This document shows, piece after piece, positions 19,917 through 30,063 of a stretch of DNA of 64,000 bases (positions are counted from its first letter, which is position 1; each line of letters opens with the position of its first letter). The stretch is from Frondihabitans sp. PAMC 28766. GTDB taxonomy: Bacteria > Actinomycetota > Actinomycetes > Actinomycetales > Microbacteriaceae. The DNA lies in assembly GCF_001577365.1 (NCBI RefSeq), contig NZ_CP014513.1, positions 1,426,001 to 1,490,000 on the forward strand, given 5' to 3'. The notes below the pieces were generated by a model that saw only the letters and a program-made list of their open reading frames with translations, was not told the DNA's origin and did not search any database. The position numbers were made by a program, and so were the translations under genes.

Positions 19917-20198
19917 TCAGCGTGAGGTGCCCTTGTTCTTTCGGGACAGACGCACGATGTTGACGACGATCAGCGCCAGGATCATCAGCACGGCGATCGG
20001 GAAGGCGATCTCAGGAAGCAGGTTGATGGTGGGCCAGATGCCGGCGCGCGAGTTGCTCGCCCCCGTCACCGAGCCGACGAGTGTGAGCACGATGCAGACA
20101 ACGCCGAGACCGACGACGGAGATGGCACCGAAGATGAGCACGCGCGCCACACGCTCGATGCCGTGCAGGCTGCCGCTGGTTTCGATGTTCTTGGCCAC
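19917..20198 (-). CDS. Small membrane protein, function unknown
   Basis: 93 residues with two hydrophobic helices (about 19-43 and 62-84) and a basic C-terminal tail RLSRKNKGTSR. Not recognised beyond a hypothetical membrane protein. Twenty-one bases separate its stop from the helicase-associated gene, so both may be on one minus-strand message. ATG at 20198; the promoter probably lies in the gap to the divergent cold-shock gene. Confidence 0.8.
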   Translation of the reverse strand: MAKNIETSGSLHGIERVARVLIFGAISVVGLGVVCIVLTLVGSVTGASNSRAGIWPTINLLPEIAFPIAVLMILALIVVNIVRLSRKNKGTSR

Positions 20199-20359
20199 GG
20201 AGCCAAGCGTAGCCGGGCGAGCCCGACCTGTGGGCCCGGGATCCTGCCGTCGCCCACGGGCGCACGCGGTCGTCTGCCGTCGCCTGTGTCACCGTAGTGA
20301 GCCGCCGTCGAGTGGGGCCCGTATGCTGAGGTCGCCCCAAAACCCCTAGGAGTCCAGTC

Positions 20360-20737
20360 ATGCCCACCGGCAAGGTCAAGTTCTACGACGACGAGAAGGG
20401 CTTCGGCTTCATCTCGAGCGATGACGGCCAAGAGGTCTTCCTCCACGCGTCGGCCCTGCCCGCCGGCACGACCGGTGTGAAGGCCGGCACCCGCCTCGAG
20501 TTCGGCATCGCCGACGGCAAGAAGGGCGCGCAGGCGCTCTCGGTGCGTGTGCTCGACAAGCCCGTCAGCCTCGCCCAGCGCAACCGTCGGTCGGCCGAAG
20601 ACATGGCCGTCATCGTCGAAGACCTGGTCAAGGTGCTCGACGACGCCGGCAACAAGCTGCGCCGCGGCCGCTACCCGGCCAACGGCAAGCCGATCGCCGC
20701 CATGCTGCGCAACATCGCGGACGACCTCGATGCCTGA
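20360..20737 (+). CDS. Cold-shock-domain protein with C-terminal extension
   Basis: 125 residues: a full cold-shock domain (KGFGFIS and VFLHASAL RNA-binding motifs) in the first 67, then a conserved 58-residue tail (NRRSAEDMAVIVEDLVKVLDD, RRGRYPANGKPIAAMLRNIADDL). This long form is an actinobacterial type distinct from the short csp at 11340. ATG with CCTAGGAG upstream. Its stop overlaps the start of the DUF3027 gene, so the pair is translationally coupled. Confidence 0.93.
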   Translation: MPTGKVKFYDDEKGFGFISSDDGQEVFLHASALPAGTTGVKAGTRLEFGIADGKKGAQALSVRVLDKPVSLAQRNRRSAEDMAVIVEDLVKVLDDAGNKLRRGRYPANGKPIAAMLRNIADDLDA

Positions 20738-21332
20738 CGCGGCCATCGACACCGAGGCGTACTACGCCCTCGCTCGTCGAGCCCTGCTCGAGATCACGCG
20801 CGACGACACCCTCGGCGAACCCCTCGAGATCGTCGACGAGGGCGAAGGCGTGGCCACCGTCCGCTTCGCCAACACTCTGCCCGGCTACCCCGACTGGAAG
20901 TGGACGGTCAGCATCGCCCACGTCGAGGGCGAAGAGCCCACCGTGCTCGAGACCGAGCTGCTGCCCGGCGACTCGTCGCTGCTCGCGCCCGACTGGGTGC
21001 CGTGGGCCGAGCGGCTCGCCGAGTACGAGGCGACGCAGGAGGCGGCGCACGCGGCCGAGCACAGCGACTCGGGTGAAGCGGGCGACGACTCGGACGATGA
21101 CGATGACGACGACGATTCTGACGACGACGATTCTGACGACTCCGACGACGACGACGATTCTGACGACGATGACGAGTCGGACGAATACGACGACGACGAA
21201 GACGACGACCTCGAAGGCGACGCGGGCGACGACGAGTTCGACGGCGTCGACGTGGAGGAGGCGGCTGAGGCCGCCGGCCTCGACGCCAGTGCCGCCGAAA
21301 CGCGCAGCGGCGACGACGACGAGTCGGAGTAG
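20730..21332 (+). CDS. DUF3027-family protein with aspartate-rich tail
   Basis: 200 residues. The first 115 or so match DUF3027 (YYALARRALLEI, VRFANTLPGYPDWKWTVS, DWVPWAERL). Residues about 118-175 are almost only Asp with a few Ser/Glu, from GAC/GAT tandem codons, giving a very acidic disordered tail. Family role unknown. It starts inside the cold-shock gene (ATG eight bases before that stop), which suggests a joint RNA-related function (inference). The repetitive tract may vary in length between strains. Confidence 0.85.
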   Translation: MPDAAIDTEAYYALARRALLEITRDDTLGEPLEIVDEGEGVATVRFANTLPGYPDWKWTVSIAHVEGEEPTVLETELLPGDSSLLAPDWVPWAERLAEYEATQEAAHAAEHSDSGEAGDDSDDDDDDDDSDDDDSDDSDDDDDSDDDDESDEYDDDEDDDLEGDAGDDEFDGVDVEEAAEAAGLDASAAETRSGDDDESE

Positions 21333-21414
21333 CACCTCAACACCGTCACACGGCTGTGGCGGTAGCCCTCGGGCCACCGCCGCAGCCGTTTCTCGACGTG
21401 CGGCCGAATTCGCG

Positions 21415-23393
<1,979 letters not shown>

Positions 23394-23613
23394 TTCTGCG
23401 GGCAGATCTTTACCTTTTCGTTACAAAGATCAGCCTTCAGGATGACACCGGCGTCGTACTCGGGTACGCTCGCCAAGTCCGAACAGCCAGGAAGGCCGGT
23501 TGTCGGATCCGTGGCAAGACGTCTCCGACCCCGTCTCTTGCTGTGAGTCGTTGATCCAACGAACGGGATGGGGACAGCCCTGCAGGCTGTCGAGGCGCAG
23601 GAGAGACCCACTC
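23394..23613 (+). promoter_or_regulatory. Structured 5' leader of the NlpC/P60 gene; riboswitch candidate
   Basis: 220 bases with no reading frame but several stable stems: TCCGA/TCGGA near 23479-23516, TCGTTG/CAACGA (23548-23562) and GACAGCC/GGCTGTC (23573-23591), ending just before the AGGAGAGA ribosome site. In actinobacteria, cell-wall hydrolase genes of this class are often led by c-di-AMP (ydaO/yuaA) riboswitches. I could not match the signature loops with confidence, so the class is left open. Confidence 0.45.
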
Positions 23614-24537
23614 TTGACCAATGGCATCATCATGACGCCGAGCACACAGCTCGCCCGTCGATCGACTCCCCGCACCGACCCGATCCGCACCGGTCCCATC
23701 ACGACCGTGACGCAGACCGCTGCCGCCGCACCGACCACCCGTCGTGCCGCTCGCGAGGCCGGACGAGCCCAGGAGCGCGCTGCCGCTGCGGCCGCCCGCT
23801 CGAAGCGCACCGGCGCCAAGAAGACGGTCGTGTCGGTCGCCGTCATGACGATCACCGCGGGCCTCTTCGGCACCATGGCCCTCCCCGCCTTCGCCCACCC
23901 GGCGACCACCGCCACCGGCTCGTCGGCCAGCGCCGCCGCCATCGCTTCGGCTCGCGCCACCGGCGCCCAGAACATGAAGGTCGCCAGCACCGTCGCCGGC
24001 GCCGCCGTCTCTCGCGACACGTACACGACGACCCTGCCCGTGGTGCAGACCGCGACCACGAAGCTGGCCTCGACCGCCACTGCGTCGACCACTGCGGCCG
24101 CCGAGGCCTCGCGTGCCACCTTCGCCGCGAGCACCGCCTACACCGGCCAGACCGCGGCCGACTACCTCGCCGCCCCGGCCCACCCCGCCTTCAGCCTCGC
24201 GGCCGTCTACCAGACGGCCCTGCAATACCAGGGCGTGCCCTACGTCTTCGGCGGCGCCACCCCGGCCGGCTTCGACTGCTCCGGCTTCGTCATGTACGTC
24301 TACGCGCAGTACGGCATCTCGCTCCAGCACTCCGTGCCGCTCGAAGACGCCGCAGGCACCACGATCTCGCAGGCCGACGCCGAGCCCGGCGATCTCGTCG
24401 TCTTCGACAACGAAGAGCACATCGGCTTCTACGCCGGCAACGGCATGATCCTCGACGCCCCCAAGCCCGGCGGCGTCGTGAGCGTCCGACCCATCTGGGA
24501 CCAGGCGCACCACTTCGTGCGCCTCGGCATCAAGTAA
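23614..24537 (+). CDS. Secreted NlpC/P60 peptidoglycan endopeptidase
   Basis: 307 residues from TTG at 23614, eight bases after AGGAGAGA; an ATG seven codons in is an alternative. A long charged N terminus precedes a signal-like hydrophobic segment (VVSVAVMTITAGLFGTMALP, cleavage after AFA). An Ala/Thr-rich linker leads to a C-terminal NlpC/P60 domain: catalytic C222 in FDCSGFVMYVY and H269 in EHIGFYAG. It should cut gamma-D-Glu-diaminopimelate-type bonds in the wall, aiding separation or growth. The unusually long pre-signal region (about 60 residues) is odd for Sec export. Confidence 0.9.
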   Translation: MTNGIIMTPSTQLARRSTPRTDPIRTGPITTVTQTAAAAPTTRRAAREAGRAQERAAAAAARSKRTGAKKTVVSVAVMTITAGLFGTMALPAFAHPATTATGSSASAAAIASARATGAQNMKVASTVAGAAVSRDTYTTTLPVVQTATTKLASTATASTTAAAEASRATFAASTAYTGQTAADYLAAPAHPAFSLAAVYQTALQYQGVPYVFGGATPAGFDCSGFVMYVYAQYGISLQHSVPLEDAAGTTISQADAEPGDLVVFDNEEHIGFYAGNGMILDAPKPGGVVSVRPIWDQAHHFVRLGIK

Positions 24538-24610
24538 GAGCCGAGCCGTCGGATCCTGCGGCCCTGTCGGCCTCGCAGCCAGGCTTCGCCCCGTGAACCC
24601 TTTGTAAACC

Positions 24611-24643
24611 ATGAGCCGCCCTGCTATGTGCAGGGCGGCTCAT
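24611..24643 (+). terminator. Perfect 13-bp hairpin after the NlpC/P60 gene
   Basis: Arms ATGAGCCGCCCTG/CAGGGCGGCTCAT around a seven-base loop, 73 bases after the stop codon. There is no T-run, but no other stop signal precedes the next unit. Confidence 0.6.
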
Positions 24644-24692
24644 GTCGTAACCTGGTGCTCTCGGAGTTCCAGTACGCCCTTGGGAGAGTCTG

Positions 24693-24770
24693 ATGTCGCA
24701 CACAGGAGTCATCCGCACCATGGATGCACGCCTGAGCTGTGCCATACAGACTGGATCGCCAGCCGCCTGA
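24693..24770 (+). CDS. 25-residue small ORF ending at a terminator; leader-peptide candidate
   Basis: ATG preceded by GGGAG at seven bases; translation MSHTGVIRTMDARLSCAIQT then GSPAA and TGA. The stop codon sits one base before a strong Rho-independent terminator, the arrangement of a leader peptide with an attenuator or of a short coding RNA. The HNH gene lies beyond that terminator. No family recognised; being too short for statistics, it needs conservation or expression data. Confidence 0.4.
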   Translation: MSHTGVIRTMDARLSCAIQTGSPAA

Positions 24771-24771
24771 A

Positions 24772-24800
24772 GCACCGTCACGTCGTGACGGTGCTTTTTT
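24772..24800 (+). terminator. Strong Rho-independent terminator before the HNH gene
   Basis: 10-bp perfect stem GCACCGTCAC/GTGACGGTGC, three-base loop, then TTTTTT. It ends the small transcript that begins after 24643 and lies 82 bases upstream of the HNH start, so it may act as an attenuator for that gene. Confidence 0.93.
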
Positions 24801-24882
24801 CGTCGGGCCCCACCCCTTCGCGTGCAGCACCCCGAGAGATCGAATGCCTGGAAGCCGTCCAGGCCGTTTCGAAAGGGACCCA

Positions 24883-25377
24883 ATGCGCACTCTTGTCCTC
24901 AACGCCGGCTACGAGCCGCTGGCCGTCGTGTCGTTCCGCCGAGCACTCGTACTCGTGATGAGCCAGAAGGCGACGGTGCTGGCGGCCGACGCCGAGCACC
25001 CGGTGCTCGCCGCCACGACCGTCTTCGACCGGCCTTCCGTGATCGTGCTCACGCGCTACGTGCGGCTGCCGCACCAGCGCCAGATCCCCGTGTCCCGCCG
25101 TGGCGTGCTGCGACGCGACGCGCACAAGTGCGCTTACTGCGGCAAGGCGGCGACCACGATCGACCACGTGCAGCCGCGGTCGCGCGGCGGCCGCGACTCG
25201 TGGGAGAACCTCGTCGCCTGCTGCCTGAAGTGCAACAACATCAAGAGCGACCGCACGCCGCTCGAGATGGGCTGGAACCTCCGCTTTGTGCCGAAGGCGC
25301 CGCACGGCGTCGGCTGGGTCGTGCGCGGGGTCGAGCAGCCGCAGGCCGTCTGGGACGAGTACCTCGCCGCCGCCTAG
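24883..25377 (+). CDS. HNH endonuclease
   Basis: 164 residues. An N-terminal part (LVLNAGYEPLAVVSFRRALVL) is typical of the chromosomal actinobacterial HNH family. Zinc pairs CAYC (83/86) and CLKC (114/117) flank the HNH core DHVQPRSRGG, with N109 and N119-K121. These proteins are widely conserved and not obviously mobile or restriction-linked; their biological role is unclear. ATG at 24883 fits the family start MRTLVLN. Confidence 0.9.
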   Translation: MRTLVLNAGYEPLAVVSFRRALVLVMSQKATVLAADAEHPVLAATTVFDRPSVIVLTRYVRLPHQRQIPVSRRGVLRRDAHKCAYCGKAATTIDHVQPRSRGGRDSWENLVACCLKCNNIKSDRTPLEMGWNLRFVPKAPHGVGWVVRGVEQPQAVWDEYLAAA

Positions 25378-25399
25378 CCTTCGGTAGGCTGGAGGGTCA

Positions 25400-25471
25400 G
25401 CCTCTGTAGCTCAATGGAAGAGCAGTTCCGTCCTAAGGAAAGGGTTGGGGGTTCGAGTCCCTCCAGGGGCA
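25400..25471 (+). tRNA. tRNA-Arg (anticodon CCU)
   Basis: Acceptor GCCTCTG (25400-25406) pairs with CAGGGGC (25464-25470). The anticodon loop GTCCTAA lies within TTCC/GGAA and gives CCT, reading AGG. T-arm GGGGGTTCGAGTCCCTC; discriminator A25471. It ends next to the stop of the minus-strand isomerase gene. Confidence 0.93.
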
Positions 25472-25472
25472 C

Positions 25473-26222
25473 CTAGTCGTTCGGTCCGAGGGTGGCGGCC
25501 TCGTCCAGCACGCGTTCGACGTTCGACGGGTCGTGGGCGAAACGACCCAGGAAGAGGCCGTCGACGGCGGGTCGCAGCGAGGCCAGGAGGCCGGGGCCGG
25601 CGCTTCCGCCGTAGATGAGGGGAATGTCGGCGAGGGCCTGGGGTAGGCCGGCCCGGATTCCCTCGACGACGGCGCGGACGTAGTCGGCGGGGGCGGCCTC
25701 CGGGGCGCCGATCGCCCAGACGGGCTCGTAGGCGAGCACGATCCGTCCCTCCGACGCGTCGGCGACCTGCGTCAGGCAGGCGTCGACCGCGCCGGTGACC
25801 GTGGTGCGTTCGCCCTCACCGATGCAGAGCAGCGAGGCCAGCCCGGCATCCCGCGCCTGGGCCAGCTTCGCTCGGATCACCTCGGGCGTCTCGCATCTCG
25901 TGGCTCGCCTCTCGGCGTGCCCGATCTCGACGAGTTGCACACCCATCTCGGCGAGCAGCGTCGCCGGGACATCGCCCGTGTGGGGCCCGGCAGCGTCTGA
26001 GGAGACGTCCTGCGCCGCGACGACCACGGCCGAGCCCGCGGCTAGACGGACGGCCGACTCGAGCAGCGGCTCGGAGGGTGCGATGAAGAGCCGCACCCGC
26101 CCGGAGGAGACGGCCTCGTGGTGCCGCGCGATGTCGGTGACCTGCTGCAGCCACTCCAGCGAGGCTCGGTAGCCGAGGTACGACTTGGTGCTGATTCCGA
26201 CGATGACAGGGCGACTCGACAT
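25473..26222 (-). CDS. Triosephosphate-isomerase paralogue
   Basis: 249 residues of TIM-barrel isomerase. The three catalytic residues are kept: K13 in GISTKSY, H102 in EIGHAERR, E166 in YEPVWAIG, plus the phosphate loop YGGSAGPG. The N-terminal GISTKSYLG replaces the GNWKMN of housekeeping TpiA, so it is one of the divergent paralogues used in sugar or polyol catabolism (for example tetrulose-phosphate isomerases of the erythritol pathway), not the glycolytic enzyme. Substrate unproven; no sugar kinase or transporter lies next to it. Confidence 0.82.
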   Translation of the reverse strand: MSSRPVIVGISTKSYLGYRASLEWLQQVTDIARHHEAVSSGRVRLFIAPSEPLLESAVRLAAGSAVVVAAQDVSSDAAGPHTGDVPATLLAEMGVQLVEIGHAERRATRCETPEVIRAKLAQARDAGLASLLCIGEGERTTVTGAVDACLTQVADASEGRIVLAYEPVWAIGAPEAAPADYVRAVVEGIRAGLPQALADIPLIYGGSAGPGLLASLRPAVDGLFLGRFAHDPSNVERVLDEAATLGPND

Positions 26223-26280
26223 GGTTCGAGCGTAGGTCAGTGCGCCGTGAAGGCGCCGTCGATGAGCGGCTGCGGGGTCG

Positions 26281-27321
26281 TCAGATGGCGGGGATCGCCG
26301 ACGGCGTCAGCTGCGAGCGGTCACCGTCGGCACCGTTTCGGAGGGCGCCGACGACGTCGTCGAACGGTGCGCCGAGACGAATGGCGCTCGCCGTCTCGAG
26401 AGCCTCGTAGTGCCGGTCGTCGAGCTCGACGTCGAGCGACGCCAGGTAGCCGTCGAGGTGGGCCGTCGTGCGGGGCCCCACGATGGGCACGAGCGACGTC
26501 GCCGACAGTGAGGCGCGCTTCCGCAGCCAGGCCAGCGCGATCTGGGCCGGCGGCGTCTCGAGGGCGGAGGCGACGTCGAGGACCGCGTCGAGGACGGCGT
26601 CGCGCTGCCCCGAGTGCAGCCGGTCGGAGGTGCTCAGCCTTCCCTCTTCGCCGCGTCGGTACTTGCCCGTGAGCAGGCCGCCGGCGAGCGGCGAGTACAT
26701 CACGACACCGAGCCCGTGCGCCTCGGCCATCGGCAGCAGCTCTCGCTCGGCAGAGCGTTCTGCGAGGCTGTACTCGGTCTGAATGCCGATGACGGACGAG
26801 CCCGAGCCGAGCTCGGAGCGGAGGGCGGCCCCGGCGACGCGCCACGCGGGGAAGTTCGACAGGCCGCCGTAGCGGATCTTGCCCGCCTGGATGAGCTCGT
26901 CGAATCCTGCCAGGATCTCGGCCATGGGCGTGATGCCGTCAGGGAAGTGCGGCATGAGGATGTCGACGTAGTCCGTCTTCAAGCGAGCGAGGCTGTCTTC
27001 GACGGACCGCACCATCGACTTGCGGGAGTTGCCGGTGACGCTCGGCCGAGCCTGCGGGTCGATGCTGGCGCTGTATTTCGTCACCACGACGAAGCGGTCG
27101 CGCTCGTGGCCGAGCAGGGTGCCGAGAACTCGCTCGCTCTCGCCGGCCTGGTAGATGCTCGAGGTGTCGAAGGTCGTGCCTCCGGCTGCGACGAACGAGT
27201 CGAAGATCGCACGCGACCCCTCGACCCCCGCCGATGTCGGCGCGGACCCGAAGTTGGCTGTCCCGAGCACGAGTTCGGAGACGCGCAAGCCGCTCCGTCG
27301 CCCGAATGTCTGATAGCGCAT
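26281..27321 (-). CDS. Aldo/keto reductase
   Basis: 346 residues, AKR fold. Start MRYQTFGRRSGLRVSELVLG, catalytic D and Y in FDTSSIYQAGESE, K in VVTKYS, H in LMPHFPD, and a C-terminal LAWLRKRA...PIVGPRT NADPH-binding segment. It reduces or oxidises aldehydes or sugars with NADP(H); substrate unknown. It is divergent from a TetR gene across 66 bases containing a TetR-like operator, so it is the likely regulated target. Confidence 0.88.
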   Translation of the reverse strand: MRYQTFGRRSGLRVSELVLGTANFGSAPTSAGVEGSRAIFDSFVAAGGTTFDTSSIYQAGESERVLGTLLGHERDRFVVVTKYSASIDPQARPSVTGNSRKSMVRSVEDSLARLKTDYVDILMPHFPDGITPMAEILAGFDELIQAGKIRYGGLSNFPAWRVAGAALRSELGSGSSVIGIQTEYSLAERSAERELLPMAEAHGLGVVMYSPLAGGLLTGKYRRGEEGRLSTSDRLHSGQRDAVLDAVLDVASALETPPAQIALAWLRKRASLSATSLVPIVGPRTTAHLDGYLASLDVELDDRHYEALETASAIRLGAPFDDVVGALRNGADGDRSQLTPSAIPAI

Positions 27322-27368
27322 GAGCGCTCCTTCCGTTCGCGATCGATTAGGCTAGGAACGTATCACAA

Positions 27369-27382
27369 AACGAAAGGTCGTT
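27369..27382. promoter_or_regulatory. Candidate TetR operator between aldo/keto reductase and tetR
   Basis: Inverted repeat AACGA-AAGG-TCGTT in the 66-base divergent promoter, five bases before the TTG of the TetR gene. It shares the core ACGA-N4-TCGT with the larger palindrome at 43014-43039. Confidence 0.5.
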
Positions 27383-27387
27383 CTCTT

Positions 27388-27924
27388 TTGCCGAAGGTGA
27401 GCCAATCGCACCTCGACGCGCGTCGCGAGCAGATCCTCGACGCCGCTCGCGACCTCTTCGCCGCGCGAGGTTTCGCCCACACGTCGATGCCCGACATCGT
27501 CGAGAAGTCCGGGCTCTCGGTCGGCGCGATCTACCGCTACTTCACTGGCAAGGACGAGATCGTCCGGGCGATCTGCGAGCAGGGCGCCCAGTCGCTGCCC
27601 GGTGAATTGACGGCACCCGCCATCCGGGCCTTCCTGGAGGAGGTGCAGACGCTGTCGAAGCAGCGAGGGCACGCCCAGCTCGTCGCCCAGATCTACGCCG
27701 AGGCAGCTGTCTCGCCCGACGTGGCGGGCATCGTCCGCACTCAACTCGACGAGGTCCGGGCGCGCCTTGCGGCACTCGTGCCCGAGCGGGACGCCGCCGA
27801 CGCCCGTCGAATGGCGGTGGCCTTCGCGGCGCTCTGCCAGGGGTACTCACTGCAGATGGCGGTGGGTGTCGACGTCGACGTCGATGCCGCCACCGCCGCG
27901 CTCCTGGCCGCGAGCAGGCTCTGA
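27388..27924 (+). CDS. TetR-family transcriptional regulator
   Basis: 178 residues. The N-terminal helix-turn-helix reads REQILDAARDLFAARGF then GLSVGAIYRYFTGKDEI, the standard TetR DNA-binding domain. The C-terminal domain is ligand-binding and unassigned. TTG start at 27388 with CGAAAGG upstream; the frame extends further but into the divergent gene. Probably a repressor of the adjacent aldo/keto reductase and of itself (inference). Confidence 0.88.
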   Translation: MPKVSQSHLDARREQILDAARDLFAARGFAHTSMPDIVEKSGLSVGAIYRYFTGKDEIVRAICEQGAQSLPGELTAPAIRAFLEEVQTLSKQRGHAQLVAQIYAEAAVSPDVAGIVRTQLDEVRARLAALVPERDAADARRMAVAFAALCQGYSLQMAVGVDVDVDAATAALLAASRL

Positions 27925-27984
27925 CCGTCTCGACCCGGAGCTCGAGTGAGCCGGCCGCCGATGTCGCGCAGGTGCGTCGAGGGG

Positions 27985-28770
27985 TCAGGCGCCCGCGCCG
28001 CCGTCGACCGGGACGATGGCACCGGTGACCGCCGAGGCGCGGTCGCTGAGGAGGAACCCTGCGACCTCCGCCACCTCGCGAGGCGTCGCCATCCTGCCGA
28101 TGGGGCTGGCCGCGTTGTTGGCCTCGATGATGCCGGGGGCCTGAGCCTCCCACTCGTCCATCATCTCGGTCGCGGTGCCGCCCGGAGTGATGCCGTTGAC
28201 CCGGATGCCCTCGGCCGCCCAGGTGACGGCAGCGGTCTCGGTGATGCTGTTGAGGGCGCGCTTCATGGCGGCGTAGGCGGGCAGCGGAGGGACGGCCCGA
28301 CGACTGCCGATGCTGGACGTGTTCACGATTGCACCCCCGCCGGACTTCCGCATGAGGGCCGCCTCGGCGACCATCGCGACCCAGTGCGAGCGGAAGTTCA
28401 CGGTGAACTGCTCGTCGATGTCGTCGTCGGGGGTGCTGTCGAGCGGGCCGATGACCCGCTGGCCCACCCCGCCGTTGTTGAAGGCGGCGTCGAGGCGGCC
28501 GTGCAACTGCTCGACCCGATCGACGGCGGCGCGGATGGACGTGCGGTCGGTGAGGTCCATGGCGACGGAGTCGGCCGTGCCGCCGCCTGTGCGGATCTCG
28601 TCGACGAGAGCGTCGAGGGCCGTCGTGTTGCGGGCGGCGAGCACGACGGCTGCGCCCTCGCCGGCGAAGAGCCGAGCGGCCTCCGCGCCGATGCCGCGGC
28701 TGGCGCCGGTGATGAAGACGACCTTGCCGGCCAGCAGGGCGACGGGAGAGGATTCGGAGATGAGTGTCAT
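27985..28770 (-). CDS. Short-chain dehydrogenase/reductase
   Basis: 261 residues, classical SDR. Cofactor motif TGASRGIG, NNGGVG in place of the usual NNAG, catalytic S in VNTSSIGS, and YxxxK in PAYAAMKRA (Y-A-A-M-K). C-terminal VTGAIVPVDGGAGA. Substrate not assignable. The frame is open upstream, but ATG at 28770 gives the right length. Divergent from the helix-turn-helix gene at 28856, which may control it. Confidence 0.88.
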   Translation of the reverse strand: MTLISESSPVALLAGKVVFITGASRGIGAEAARLFAGEGAAVVLAARNTTALDALVDEIRTGGGTADSVAMDLTDRTSIRAAVDRVEQLHGRLDAAFNNGGVGQRVIGPLDSTPDDDIDEQFTVNFRSHWVAMVAEAALMRKSGGGAIVNTSSIGSRRAVPPLPAYAAMKRALNSITETAAVTWAAEGIRVNGITPGGTATEMMDEWEAQAPGIIEANNAASPIGRMATPREVAEVAGFLLSDRASAVTGAIVPVDGGAGA

Positions 28771-28855
28771 ATCGACACCGTCCCTCCTGTCGAGAACCGG
28801 ATGCAGGCACAGACGGTACCAGGGTCGGCAGCCTCGAACGGCGCACACTGGGCGG

Positions 28856-29716
28856 ATGGACAAGGACGAACTCGGCGCGTTCCTGCGCAGTCGGCGCGAG
28901 CGGCTCCACCCCGAAGACGTCGGGATGCCGTCAGGATCGAGGCGCCGCACCCCCGGGCTCCGGCGCGAGGAGATCGCCGTGCTCGCTCACATCTCCATCG
29001 AGTACTACGTGCGTCTCGAGCAGGGCCGGGCGCCTCGCCCGTCGGCCGAGGTCCTCGCCGGCATCGCGGGCGCGCTCCGGCTGACGGATGCGGAGTCCGA
29101 CCACCTCCACCTCCTCGCCGGCACCGCGCCCACCCCGTCGGGCGTGCACCGGCGCGATGTCCGGCCGAGCGTCCTCGCGCTGCTCGAGCGACTGCCCCAG
29201 ACCGCGGGCATCGTGCTGTCCGTCGCCTACGAGGTGCTCGCCTGGAACGATCTCGCAGCGGCTTTGATGGAGGACTTCGCGGCACTCGAGCCCCGCGATC
29301 GCAACCTCGCACGTCGCGCGTTTCTCAGCCCCGGTGATCCTGAGGCTGCGATCTACGGGATCTCGGACGGCGTCGAGTTCAAAGTCGGAGTCGTCACGCG
29401 ACTCCGGTCGGCGCAGGCGCGGTACCCGTCCGACCGTGCGATCGCCGACCTGATCCAGGATCTCCGCGACGGCAGCGCCGAATTCGCTCGCCTCTGGGAG
29501 CGCCACGACGTTCACGTGCCGCCGCCGCTCACCAAGACGTTCAGCGACACCCCTGTCGGCCCGATCACCGTCGACTGCGATTCGCTCACGATCGGTGAGC
29601 GCGACCAGCACCTCGTGCTCTACACGGCACCCGTCGGGTCTCGTGACGCCGAGAACCTCGCACTGCTCGGCGTCATCGGGGCTCAGGCGCTGTCGACTCG
29701 TCCGCACGCCTCGTGA
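28856..29716 (+). CDS. XRE-type regulator with MmyB-like ligand-binding domain
   Basis: 286 residues. An N-terminal helix-turn-helix with the hallmark RRRTPGLRREEIAVLAHIS and EYYVRLEQGRAPRPS, followed by an MmyB-type (PAS-like) domain VLAWNDLAAALMEDF...NLARRAFL. This large actinobacterial family often sits beside the oxidoreductase gene it regulates; here a short-chain dehydrogenase is divergently transcribed 85 bases away. ATG at 28856 gives the conserved MDKDELGAFLRSRRE start. Confidence 0.9.
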   Translation: MDKDELGAFLRSRRERLHPEDVGMPSGSRRRTPGLRREEIAVLAHISIEYYVRLEQGRAPRPSAEVLAGIAGALRLTDAESDHLHLLAGTAPTPSGVHRRDVRPSVLALLERLPQTAGIVLSVAYEVLAWNDLAAALMEDFAALEPRDRNLARRAFLSPGDPEAAIYGISDGVEFKVGVVTRLRSAQARYPSDRAIADLIQDLRDGSAEFARLWERHDVHVPPPLTKTFSDTPVGPITVDCDSLTIGERDQHLVLYTAPVGSRDAENLALLGVIGAQALSTRPHAS

Positions 29717-29848
29717 GGCCTTCGTCGCGGCTGTCGCCGATGTCCGAGATGCGCAAATGGCGAGAACGAGTGAGAACCGTTCAGCTAGTTCGGTGGGGCC
29801 CTCACACCGATCCACGGGCAGTGCGGGCGGCCAGAACGAGTCGAGCCG

Positions 29849-29992
29849 ATGTCGCGGGCCGAGCCCTGCTACGCCGACTTCCTTCGGCTCGACCCCGACG
29901 AGCGTCAGCGTCTGAGCCAGGTGATCGGGGTTCGGGGTGGTGAGGCCCCGAACCCCGAAAGCGCCTCGACCCTGATCCACATGACGAGGTAG
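29849..29992 (+). CDS. 47-residue small ORF, doubtful
   Basis: ATG ... TAG frame encoding MSRAEPCYADFLRLDPDERQ and onward to STLIHMTR. Codon third positions are GC-rich and the residues are soluble-protein-like, unlike random frames here. There is no convincing Shine-Dalgarno, and a 12-bp inverted repeat lies within it. Could be a small gene, a fragment of a lost gene, or chance. Confidence 0.3.
   Translation: MSRAEPCYADFLRLDPDERQRLSQVIGVRGGEAPNPESASTLIHMTR
29926..29957. repeat. 12-bp perfect inverted repeat
   Basis: CGGGGTTCGGGG and its complement around an eight-base loop. Terminator-like but without a T-run; about 210 bases past the regulator gene. Confidence 0.5.
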
Positions 29993-30063
29993 CCCCAGTC
30001 TGCGCCCCCCGAGAAAGTCTGGCGACCCCTCTTCGGGGGCCATGTCAGAAGGGGGCGCCGAGG

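Noticed and set aside
25473..26222. Housekeeping tpiA
   Set aside because: Catalytic residues are present, but the N-terminal signature is that of paralogues, and no gap-pgk-tpi context exists.
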